Source: Microbacterium radiodurans
GTDB lineage: Bacteria; Actinomycetota; Actinomycetes; Actinomycetales; Microbacteriaceae
Direction: 5' to 3'
DNA: 64,000 nucleotides
Assembly (NCBI RefSeq): GCF_008710705.1
Contig: NZ_VYRZ01000004.1
Span: 62,001-126,000, forward strand
A program made the position numbers and the translations under genes. Under the pieces are notes generated by a model that worked only from the letters and a program-made list of their open reading frames with translations, had not been told where the DNA came from and searched no databases. Position 1 is the stretch's first letter; each line of letters begins with the position of its first letter. This document shows, piece after piece, positions 16,411 through 25,200 of the stretch.

Positions 16411-18114
16411 TCAGCGCCCCGAGCCGAGGATGCGCGTGATCTCGCGGCGGTTCGACGCCCCGAGCCGGCGCATGATGTTCGCGACGTGGTAGTCGACGGT
16501 CCGCTTCGACAGGTGCAGGATGCCGGCGATCTCTCCGCTCGTGTATCCCTGACCGACGGCGTCGGCGACGCGCCGCTGCTGCTCGGTCAGCCGGAAGGCC
16601 GGATGCTCGCCCTGGCTGTGCGCGAGCTCCGCGATCGTCGCGGCGACGGCCTCGTCGCACCGGGCGCTGAGCGCCGTGGCACCGAGCTCGCGCAGCTCGG
16701 CGCTCGCCTCCTCGTACACCGCGAGCGCTCGCGCCGGGTCGGGCTCGCCTCCCGAGCCGAACCGTCCGAAGCAGATGCCCGCGACGACCCGCACCCACGC
16801 CCGTCCGAGCGGATCCTCGTCGAGCGTCAGCAGCTCGAGCGCCCGCTCGACCGCGGTGATGGAGTCCCCCGTGCGCTCGTCGTGCTCGGCGAGGATCGAC
16901 ACGAACGCCCAGTAGTAGGGGTCGCGCGCGGCATCCGCCTGCTGTCCCCAGCGGCCGACACCGCGCCGGAACTCGGTGATGCTCCGCAGGTGCCAGGCGG
17001 CCAGCAGCGTCAGCGTGTTCCACTCGCCGCGCCGGTAGGGATGCCGGTAGCCCGGCTCGGCGGCATCCTGAAGCGCACGGCGGAGGTCCCGCCAGTCGCC
17101 CCGCGTGATCGCGACGAGCATGCGGGCGTGGGTGAGGACCATCGAGGCCAGGAACGACGGGGTGTGACGCAGCAGCAGGGCGGCGCGGTCGAGCACCGGA
17201 CGGCTCGAGTCGAGGTCGCCTCGGATCGCCAGGAGCAGGCCGTGCATCGCGAGCGCCTGAGGCTCGAGCCAGTCGTGCTCCATCGACTCGCGCGGCGGCG
17301 CGGTGCGGCGCACGACCGAGACGGCGTCGTCCCACCGGCCCTGTCGGATGCGCACGAAGGCGAGCTCGACCTCGGCGTGCACCCGGATGCCGGGACGCGA
17401 GGCATGCGCGAGCCGCGCGCCCCGGGCGAGGTTGAGCGCCGCCTCGCCGAGCTGACCGGAGACGTGCTCGACGTCGCCGAGGCAGACGAGCGCGAGCGCG
17501 TGCGCGGTCGTCAGACTGTTGCGGGCGCGCAGCGGAGCGAGCGCCGCCGACAGGGCCGCTCGGGCCGAGCCTCCCGAGCCCGTGTGCGCCTCGACGACGG
17601 CGTCCATGCCGAGGATGTCGAAGTGGAGGGTGGTGTTGTGCCAGTGCTCGATCGTGCCGACCTCATCGGGGATCGGCGGGAGCGCGGCGCGCGCCGCCCG
17701 CAGGCACGAGCGCGCGGCGCTCCACGCGCCGGAGGCCACGGCACCGAGGGCGACGTGGGCGAGAGCCGCGGGCAGGAGCGAGCCGTGGTCGGCGAGCGGG
17801 TCCTCAGCGCCGGCGCCTTCGGGCTCAACCGATCGGACGAGCGCGATCGCACCCTCGAGGTCGCCCGCCCCCAGCAGCATGACGGCTCGCACGCTCTCGC
17901 GGACGATCCCCGGCGCCAGCGCCTCGACGTCGGCGCGCACCGGCAGCAGCAGATCGACCCGATGCGCTCGGAAGGCCATCGACGCGGCCAGCCGCAGCGG
18001 CAGGTCGTCCGCCGGATCGGCGGCAGCGGCGGCGAGCGCACCCGAGATCGCCGATTCGAGCTCGCGGCGACGCCAGGCCGCCAGCGCCTCGACGACGAGG
18101 GGGTGTGAACTCAT
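16411..18114 (-). CDS. Large LuxR-family transcriptional regulator
   Basis: 567 residues with GGAGG before the ATG. The first ~500 residues are an Ala/Leu-rich helical array of TPR type with no P-loop. The C terminus (about 508-565), from LTEQQRRVADAVGQGYTSGE through IAGILHLSKRTVDYHVANIM and RRLGASNRREI, is a clear GerE/LuxR helix-turn-helix. The arrangement resembles the TPR and DNA-binding parts of MalT/LAL regulators without the ATPase. The signal and target genes are not evident. It lies 45 bp downstream of a small hypothetical gene on the same strand, so the two may be co-transcribed. Confidence 0.88.
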   Translation of the reverse strand: MSSHPLVVEALAAWRRRELESAISGALAAAAADPADDLPLRLAASMAFRAHRVDLLLPVRADVEALAPGIVRESVRAVMLLGAGDLEGAIALVRSVEPEGAGAEDPLADHGSLLPAALAHVALGAVASGAWSAARSCLRAARAALPPIPDEVGTIEHWHNTTLHFDILGMDAVVEAHTGSGGSARAALSAALAPLRARNSLTTAHALALVCLGDVEHVSGQLGEAALNLARGARLAHASRPGIRVHAEVELAFVRIRQGRWDDAVSVVRRTAPPRESMEHDWLEPQALAMHGLLLAIRGDLDSSRPVLDRAALLLRHTPSFLASMVLTHARMLVAITRGDWRDLRRALQDAAEPGYRHPYRRGEWNTLTLLAAWHLRSITEFRRGVGRWGQQADAARDPYYWAFVSILAEHDERTGDSITAVERALELLTLDEDPLGRAWVRVVAGICFGRFGSGGEPDPARALAVYEEASAELRELGATALSARCDEAVAATIAELAHSQGEHPAFRLTEQQRRVADAVGQGYTSGEIAGILHLSKRTVDYHVANIMRRLGASNRREITRILGSGR

Positions 18115-18159
18115 CCGGGCATCCTCCGCTCGCGCCCAGTCTCGCAGTATCCCGCGTGC

Positions 18160-18510
18160 TCAGTATCCTTCGAGCTCGGGATCCCAGGGGTCGGGTTCGA
18201 TGATCGGCGAACCCGAGCGTGCCGGATCGGCGTCGCGGTACGGGAAGTAGCTGTGCATGCGCAGCAGAGTCGCGCCGGTCGAGAAGTCCGGCTCCTCGCC
18301 GTCCCAGCCGATCGGCCCGGTCATGAGGGCGATGCCGGCGCCGAGGACGACCTGCGCGGTTCCGACTCCGCCGGAGGAATCGGCGACGACGGGGAAGCTC
18401 ACCGCCTCGGTCTGATTGAAGTTCGACACGGCGACGGTCAGCCGCACGAGCGCGTCCGCGACATCGTCCGTGGTCACGACGGTCGCCGCCCCGTAGAAGA
18501 TCCGCCGCAT
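18160..18510 (-). CDS. Hypothetical protein
   Basis: 116 residues, MRRIFYGAATVVTTDDVADA then LVRLTVAVSNFNQTEAVSF, later GAGIALMTGPIGWDGEE and LLRMHSYFPYRDAD. No family recognised, no signal peptide or membrane helix. Codon use matches its neighbours. It stops 45 bp before the LuxR-type regulator on the same strand and may share its promoter. Confidence 0.7.
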   Translation of the reverse strand: MRRIFYGAATVVTTDDVADALVRLTVAVSNFNQTEAVSFPVVADSSGGVGTAQVVLGAGIALMTGPIGWDGEEPDFSTGATLLRMHSYFPYRDADPARSGSPIIEPDPWDPELEGY

Positions 18511-18740
18511 CGCTCCAGTGTCGGCGCGGACGGCACGCCCGGAAAGGGGCTTGACCTCTTCGGAGCGCGGGTGACACGGGCGCGGCCGTCGCGTCCGCGG
18601 CGTGCATTACCCTGGAGCCCGAGCGCCGCTCGTGCGCCCATCCCCCGGCATCCTTCCCGCGCCCGTCGCGCGCCGCATCGCCATGTGCCGCGTCGCCCCC
18701 GCCGACCCGCCCGGAAGCGCCCGCACCCGAAGGGCATCCC

Positions 18741-20300
18741 GTGACCGCCGCACCGTCCGCCCGGCCCGCGCGCCGGCATCCCTCGCGCCGTCCGATCGAA
18801 CCGACCGTGCTGCAGGCGCTCCGCAGCCCGCGCCTGCTCACCCGCGAGGTCCTCGCCGGTCTCGTCGTCGCGCTCGCCCTCATCCCCGAGGCGATCGCGT
18901 TCTCGATCATCGCGGGCGTCGACCCGCGCTACGGCCTGTTCTCGTCGTTCATCATGGCCGTCGCGATCGCCTTCCTCGGCGGCCGTCCCGCCATGATCAC
19001 CGCGGCCACGGGCGCCGTCGCCCTCGTCATCGCCCCGGTCGTGCGCGAGCACGGCATCGAGTACTTCATCGCGACGGTGCTCCTCGGCGGGCTCATCCAG
19101 ATCGTGCTGGCGGTGCTCGGGGTCGCCAAGCTCATGCGGTTCATCCCCCGCTCGGTCATGGTCGGCTTCGTCAACGCCCTCGCGATCCTCATCTTCACGG
19201 CGCAGCTGCCGCAGCTGTTCGGCGACGGAATCCCGTGGCTCGTCTACCCGATCGTCGTCGCGGGCCTCGCGATCATGTACTCGCTCCCCCGGCTGACCAA
19301 GGCGGTGCCGGCGCCGCTCGTCGCGATCGTGCTGCTGACGGCCGCAGTCGTGCTGTTCGCCTGGAACGTGCCGACCGTCGGCGATCAGGGAGAGCTGCCC
19401 GACAGCCTGCCGTCGCTGTTCATCCCCGACGTGCCGTTCACGCTCGAGACGCTGCAGATCATCGCGCCCTATGCGCTCGCGATGGCGCTCGTCGGACTGC
19501 TCGAGTCGCTCATGACCGCGAAGCTCGTCGACGACATCACCGACACGCACTCGTCGAAGACCCGCGAGGCGCTCGGTCAGGGCGCGGCGAACATCCTCTC
19601 CGGCGCGTTCGGCGGCATGGGCGGCTGCGCGATGATCGGGCAGACGATGATCAACGTGAAGGCCTCGGGCGCCCGCACCCGGATCTCGACCTTCCTCGCC
19701 GGATCGTTCCTGCTCGTGCTCGTGCTCGTCCTCGGCGACATCGTCGCCATCATCCCGATGGCGGCCCTGGTGGCGGTCATGATCGTCGTCTCGGTCGGCA
19801 CGTTCGACTGGCACAGCATCCGTCCGGCGACGCTGCGACGGATGCCGCCGAGCGAGACCGCGGTCATGCTCATCACCGTCGTCGCCACCGTCTGGACGCA
19901 CAACCTCGCGATCGGCGTCATCCTCGGCGTGCTCGCGGCGATGACGATGTTCGCCCGTCGGGTCGCCCACTTCACCACCGTCGAGCGCCGCGTCGATTCG
20001 GGCTCGGGCTCGGATGCCGCGGCCGCAGACGGCGCCGTCGCGCACTACGTCGTCGACGGCGAGCTGTTCTTCGCCTCGAGCAACGATCTGACGACGCAGT
20101 TCTCGTACAGCGACGATCCCGACCGGGTGGTCATCGACATGAGCCGCTCCCACGTCTGGGACGCCTCGACCGTCGCCGCCCTCGACGCGATCGTCGCGAA
20201 GTACGAGCGGCTCGGCAAGACCGTCTCGATCGAGGGCCTCAACGCGGATGCCGCGGCCTTCCACGGCCGTCTGACCGGCCGCCTCGACGGCGCCCACTGA
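18741..20300 (+). CDS. SulP (SLC26) family anion transporter with STAS domain
   Basis: 519 residues from a GTG with AAGGG upstream. About ten transmembrane segments between 40 and 405 begin with the SulP pattern LTREVLAGLVVALALIPEAI, then DPRYGLFSSF, ATGAVALVIAP and GMGGCAMIGQTMINVKASGA. A STAS domain fills about 430-515 (AHYVVDGELFFASSND, VVIDMSRSHVWDASTVAAL). Family members carry sulfate, bicarbonate or dicarboxylates; this sequence alone does not say which. No sulfur-assimilation or carbonic-anhydrase gene is adjacent. Well separated from neighbours, likely monocistronic. Confidence 0.93.
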   Translation: MTAAPSARPARRHPSRRPIEPTVLQALRSPRLLTREVLAGLVVALALIPEAIAFSIIAGVDPRYGLFSSFIMAVAIAFLGGRPAMITAATGAVALVIAPVVREHGIEYFIATVLLGGLIQIVLAVLGVAKLMRFIPRSVMVGFVNALAILIFTAQLPQLFGDGIPWLVYPIVVAGLAIMYSLPRLTKAVPAPLVAIVLLTAAVVLFAWNVPTVGDQGELPDSLPSLFIPDVPFTLETLQIIAPYALAMALVGLLESLMTAKLVDDITDTHSSKTREALGQGAANILSGAFGGMGGCAMIGQTMINVKASGARTRISTFLAGSFLLVLVLVLGDIVAIIPMAALVAVMIVVSVGTFDWHSIRPATLRRMPPSETAVMLITVVATVWTHNLAIGVILGVLAAMTMFARRVAHFTTVERRVDSGSGSDAAAADGAVAHYVVDGELFFASSNDLTTQFSYSDDPDRVVIDMSRSHVWDASTVAALDAIVAKYERLGKTVSIEGLNADAAAFHGRLTGRLDGAH

Positions 20301-20474
20301 CCCGCCGGTCGCGCCGGGCGGCATCGGGCGCAGGCGATCTCGCCGACGCAGGAGGATCTGGGCGGCATCCACCTGTGTGCGACGAATCGCCTGCCTCCGC
20401 GTCGCCACCCCCACCGTGGGCGCCCTCATCGGGCTGCTCGGTACGATGAGCGCACACGCCGGAAGGACTCGGAC

Positions 20475-21323
20475 ATGACCACACCCGCGCTCGCCGTCAC
20501 CGGTGCGACCGGCTTCCTGGGCGGCCGTGTCGCCGCCGACCTCGCGGCGCGCGGCATCCCGCAGCTGCTCGTCGTCCGCTCCCCCGAGCGGGCACCGCGG
20601 CTGGCGGGCGCCGAGGTGCGATCGGCCTCGTACGGAGATCGGGATGCGGCCGTCGCCGCCCTCCGCGGCGCGGACACCCTCTTCCTGGTCTCGGCCGCCG
20701 AGAGCAGCGACCGCCTGCAGCAGCATCGCACCGTCGTGGACGCCGCGGCCGAGGCGGGCGTCGCGCACGTCGTGTACACGTCGTTCGCCGCCGCTGCGCC
20801 CGACGCGGTGTTCACGCTCGCGCGCGACCACTTCCACACCGAGCAGCACATCCGGGAATCCGGCATGGCCTGGACCTTCCTCCGCGACAGCTTCTACGCG
20901 GAGTTCATGGAGCTGATGGTCGGCGACGACGGCGCGATCCGCGGCCCGGCCGCCGACGGCCGTGTCGCGATCGTCGCCCGCGATGACATCGTGCGGACGG
21001 CCGTCGCCGTGCTGCTCGATCCGTCGGCGCACGCCGGCCGCACGTACGACCTGACGGGGCCCGAGGCGCTGACCCTGACCGAGGTCGCCGACACCCTGTC
21101 GCGGGCGCGGGGGCGCAGCATCCGGTTCGAGAACGAGACCGTGCCCGAGGCGTACGCGTCACGGGCGCACTACGGCGCGCCCGACTGGGAGGTCGACGCC
21201 TGGGTGAGCACCTACACCGCGATCGCGAGCGGCGACATGGCGACCGTGAGCGGTGACATCGAGACCGTCACCGGGACACCGGCGCAGTCGTTCTCGTCGT
21301 GGCTCCGCACCCACGACCGGTGA
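20475..21323 (+). CDS. NmrA-like NAD(P)-dependent oxidoreductase (QorB-type)
   Basis: 282 residues with a GGAAGGA ribosome site. The N terminus, LAVTGATGFLGGRVAADLAA, is a Rossmann GxxGxxG dinucleotide site; then DTLFLVSAAES, HVVYTSFAAAAPDAVF and WTFLRDSFYAEF follow the NmrA/atypical-SDR pattern of NAD(P)H:quinone oxidoreductase 2 (QorB). The classical SDR YxxxK is absent, as expected in this subgroup. It may reduce quinones or act as a redox sensor; the substrate is unknown. The EamA transporter gene starts inside its stop codon, so both form one operon. Confidence 0.88.
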   Translation: MTTPALAVTGATGFLGGRVAADLAARGIPQLLVVRSPERAPRLAGAEVRSASYGDRDAAVAALRGADTLFLVSAAESSDRLQQHRTVVDAAAEAGVAHVVYTSFAAAAPDAVFTLARDHFHTEQHIRESGMAWTFLRDSFYAEFMELMVGDDGAIRGPAADGRVAIVARDDIVRTAVAVLLDPSAHAGRTYDLTGPEALTLTEVADTLSRARGRSIRFENETVPEAYASRAHYGAPDWEVDAWVSTYTAIASGDMATVSGDIETVTGTPAQSFSSWLRTHDR

Positions 21324-22228
21324 CGTCGCCGGGGGCCGACCAGGGGTCGCAGCCGGGGCCCGGGGCGGGCGTCCTCGGGCCGTCGCTCGTGGTCATCGGA
21401 CTGATGTGCCAGGAGGTCGGCGCCTCGCTCGCCGTGACGCTCTTCCCGGCGGTCGGGCCGATCGGGATGGTCGCGCTGCGCCTGGTCTTCTCGGCGATCG
21501 TGCTGCTCGCGCTCGTCCGCCCGGGGCTGCGCGGTCGGACGCCGATCGCGTGGCGCACCGTCGCGGGGTTCGGACTCGTGCTGGGCGGCATGAACGTCTT
21601 CTTCTACCTCTCGCTCGAGCGCCTGCCGCTGGGAGCCGCGGTCACGATCGAGATCCTCGGCCCGCTGACGTTGAGCGTGCTGGCGGGACGCCGGTGGCTG
21701 AGCGCCCTGTGGGCGGGGATCGCCCTGGTCGGTGTGCTCCTGCTCGGCGGCGGTCTCGCCGACCTCGATCCGCTCGGCGTCGTGTTCGCGGTGGCGGCCG
21801 CCGCCCTGTGGGCGGGCTACATCCTGTTCTCGCAGTCGACGGGACGGCACTTCGCCGGTGTCAGCGGACTCGCCCTCGCCACCGCCCTGGCCGCCCTCAT
21901 CACCGCGCCGATCGCTCTCGTCGTCGTCGAGCGCACGGCTTTGTTCGACCCGCGCATCCTCGTCGCGGGATTCGCGATCGCGGTGCTGTCATCGACGATC
22001 CCGTACGCCCTCGAGCTGACCGCGCTGCGGCGCATGTCGGCGTCCGCGTTCGCGATTCTGCTGGCACTCGCCCCCGCGATCGCCGCCGGAGCCGGGTTCG
22101 TCCTGCTCGGTCAGACACTGTCTCCGCTGTCGCTCATCGGCATCGTGTGCGTCGTCGTCGCGAGCGCGGGCGCAGTGCGCACGGGAGCGCGGGTCCCCCG
22201 ACCCGCGCTCCCGCCCCCCATCAGCTAG
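21320..22228 (+). CDS. EamA/DMT family exporter (RhtA-like)
   Basis: 302 residues if translation starts at the GTG overlapping the upstream TGA (GTGA); an in-frame GTG at 21299 would add seven residues. Ten transmembrane helices in two EamA repeats: GPIGMVALRLVFSAIVLLAL and LERLPLGAAVTIEILGPL in the first, SSTIPYALELTALRRMSA and LALAPAIAAGAG in the second. RhtA-like members export amino acids such as threonine and homoserine; substrate here is not known. Its TAG stop overlaps the stop codon of the convergent giant surface protein gene (CTAG). Confidence 0.87.
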   Translation: MTSPGADQGSQPGPGAGVLGPSLVVIGLMCQEVGASLAVTLFPAVGPIGMVALRLVFSAIVLLALVRPGLRGRTPIAWRTVAGFGLVLGGMNVFFYLSLERLPLGAAVTIEILGPLTLSVLAGRRWLSALWAGIALVGVLLLGGGLADLDPLGVVFAVAAAALWAGYILFSQSTGRHFAGVSGLALATALAALITAPIALVVVERTALFDPRILVAGFAIAVLSSTIPYALELTALRRMSASAFAILLALAPAIAAGAGFVLLGQTLSPLSLIGIVCVVVASAGAVRTGARVPRPALPPPIS

Positions 22229-25200
22229 GCCGACCGGCGCGCCCGTCCGGCGGCCGCCAGCGACAGTCCCGCCAGCAGCAGGATGCCGCCGAACAGCGCT
22301 CCCGCGACCGGGAGCTGTCCGCCCGTGGCCGCCAGGCGCGCGGCGACCGTGACCGGTTCCCATCCGGCCACCTCTCCCGTCGCGGCATCGACCGCGACGA
22401 TCCGGTGCGCGCCGGGGGCGAGGCCCGCCGGCACCCGCACGAGCGCCGTGCCGACCGCATCCGCCGTCACCGTGCCGGCGAACGTCGGCGTCGAGAAGAA
22501 CCACACGTGGTAGGTCCGCCCCGCATCGAGCCCCGACATCCGCACGGTGTCGCCAGGAGCGACCGTGCCCGGCGCGAGGGTCAGACCCCCGCGGCTCGCA
22601 TCGGTCAGCGATGCGGATGCGGGTGCCACCGGCTGCGCCGACGGTCCCGTCGACGGCAGGCCCGGCGCGGTCGTGCCGGGTGTCGGGCTCGGCGCGGGCG
22701 TCGTCGGCGCGGGCGTCGGCTCCCCCGTACCCGGCCCGCCGGTGCCCGGCTCACCCGTGCCCGGGTCGGTCGCGGTGAGCGTCCGCGCCTCGGCGCGCGC
22801 GCCCGGTCCGGCGCCGACGACGTTGCGCGCCGCGACGACGATCTCGTAAGCGGTGTCGGGCGCGAGCCCCGACACGATCGCCTCGGTGCCGTTCACGACG
22901 ATCTGCGCGGCGACAGGCTCGCCGCCGGCGAGCACGACGATGTCGTAGCCGAGCACGGCCGCTCCCCCGTCGGACTCGGGTTCGCCCCACGTCACGACGA
23001 CCGAGGTCACCGTCGCAGCTCCCGCCGAGACCGCCGTCGGGGCTTCCGGAACCACCGCGGCCGGCGTCGCCGTCGTCACCGGCAGCGGCGTGGACGGTGC
23101 TCCCGTGCCGATCGCGTTGACCGCGGCGACCGAGATCTCGTACGCGGTCGCCGGAGCGAGTCCGCCCACCAGCGCGCGTTCCCCGTCGATCTCGACGGCT
23201 GCCGCGACCACCTGACCGCCGGTCGCGACCGTCACGACGTATCCCGTGATCGGCGAGCCGCCGTCCGAGGCAGGAGCCGTCCACCCGAGCACGATCGACG
23301 CGGTGCCGACATCGGTCGTGCGCACGTCGGTCGGGGCGCCCGGCACGATGAGCACCGGCGGCTTCTCGGCCGTGCGGGCGGTCGTCGTCGCGGGCGCGCC
23401 GTCGCCGACGGCGTTGCGCGCCACGACCGCGATCTCGTACTCGGTGTCGGACGCGAGCGCCGTCAGGGTCGCGGCCTGCAGACCGGCGGCCACCTCGACG
23501 ACCGTCGTCGGCATCGCCGCTCCCGCGGGGCGGGCGCTGACGACGTATCCCGTGATCGGGGTGCCGCCCGTCGACGCGGGAGCCGACCACGAGACGGCGA
23601 TCGACGTGGGCGTGGTCGTGCCGATAGCCAGGCCGGTGGGCGCACCCGGCGCGGTGAGGGCGAGCGTCGTGACGGCCGCACGCGAGGATGCCGCGCCGAC
23701 GCCGACGGCGTTGACCGCCGACACGGAGACCTCGTACGCGATGCCCGGCGTCAGGCCGCCGATCGTCTGTGCGCGCACGTTCCCGAGCGGCACGGTGCGG
23801 ACGGGCGTCGCGGCATCCTTCTCGAACACCTCGACGCGGTAGCCCGTGATCGGCGAGCCGCCGTCGGCGGGGGCGCTCCAGGTGAGGGCGACAGAGGTCG
23901 TCGTGACCTCGCCGATGGTCGGCGCGGCCGGGGCGGCCGGGGCCGACGCGGGCTCGGTGACGCTCAGCCGGGCGGGGCCGGACGTCAGGGTCTCGGCTCC
24001 CCGCGCGAAGACGGCGCGGTACTCCGAGCCGTCGTCGGCCGCCGTGACCGCCGGCACCGTCAGGCGCGAGTCGATCGCGCCGACGATGTCGGCCCACTTG
24101 CCGCCGCCCGGGCGCACCTGCCACTGCACGGTCGGGGCCGGAAGCCCCGAGGCGAGCGCGGTGAAGACGGCGTCGGTTCCGGCATCCGCCGAGACGTCGA
24201 CGGGGTTCGCGATGATCGCGAAGTCGGCGCTGAGCGTCTGCTCCGGGCTCAGCGGCTCCTCGCCCTCGGCGAGGGCCGGCAGCTCGATCGACCCCGCGAA
24301 GGTGACGGTCTGACCCGGCGTGATGCGGATGACATCGGCTTCGGCGCGCGTCTTCGCGCCGTCGAACCAGATCGTGCCGAGCCCCTCGGACGTGACGTAC
24401 ATCGTGTAGTCGCCGGCCTCGAGCGGCGGCAGGCGGAACTCGCCGTTCGCGTCGGTCGTGACCTCGATTCCGAGGATCGGGTTGCCCGCGGGCGCCCCGC
24501 TCACGAGCGACCACGCGTCGGCGAAGAACCGGGCGATACCGGTCTGCGGCGCCGTCGCGACGCCGACCCGTGCTCCGGCGATCGGAGCGCCGGCGCTGTC
24601 GACGACCCGGCCCGAGGCGGTGCCGCCGAGGCCGAGCATCAGGTCGAGGTCGACGTCGCGGTCGACGATCTCGATGATCCGGGCGTCGGCGAAGGTGTCG
24701 GCGCCGTCGAACCACTGCGCGACGTACAGGCCCGACGGGTTCGACGCCTGCAGCTTGTACCGACCGGGCGCAAGCGCTTGCGTCGAGAACGTGCCCCCCG
24801 CGGAGTAGGCCGAGCCGCGCCAGTCCATCGCGGAGCCCGCGTCGTACGCCGTGACGCTGACCCCCGACAGGGCCGCGCCGTTGTTCTCCGCCGAGACCGT
24901 GCCGCGGATCACGTAGCCGCGCTCGAGCGCGATCTCGACGTCTGCGAGACCGGCGTCGGGAACGTCGAAGGTCAGGGTCGCGGCGACGTAGCGATCGCCG
25001 CCCTGCGTCTGCAGGTCGAAGCGCCCGGGAGCGGGCGCCGTGGTGCGGAAGCGACCGTCGGGGCCTGTGTACGCGCCCGAGTTGACGTACACGCCCGCAA
25101 CGGGCTCGCCCGAGACGGCGTCGATGAGGCGTCCGCTGACCGGGATGCCGGCGGGCAGCTGCGCGTTCGCGACGACGGGCTCCGCGCCGATCGTGATGGG

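Noticed and set aside
18474..21032. An 852-codon minus-strand frame opposite the SulP and NmrA-like genes
   Set aside because: Asp/Arg/His-rich low-complexity product; SulP and NmrA motifs are on the plus strand.
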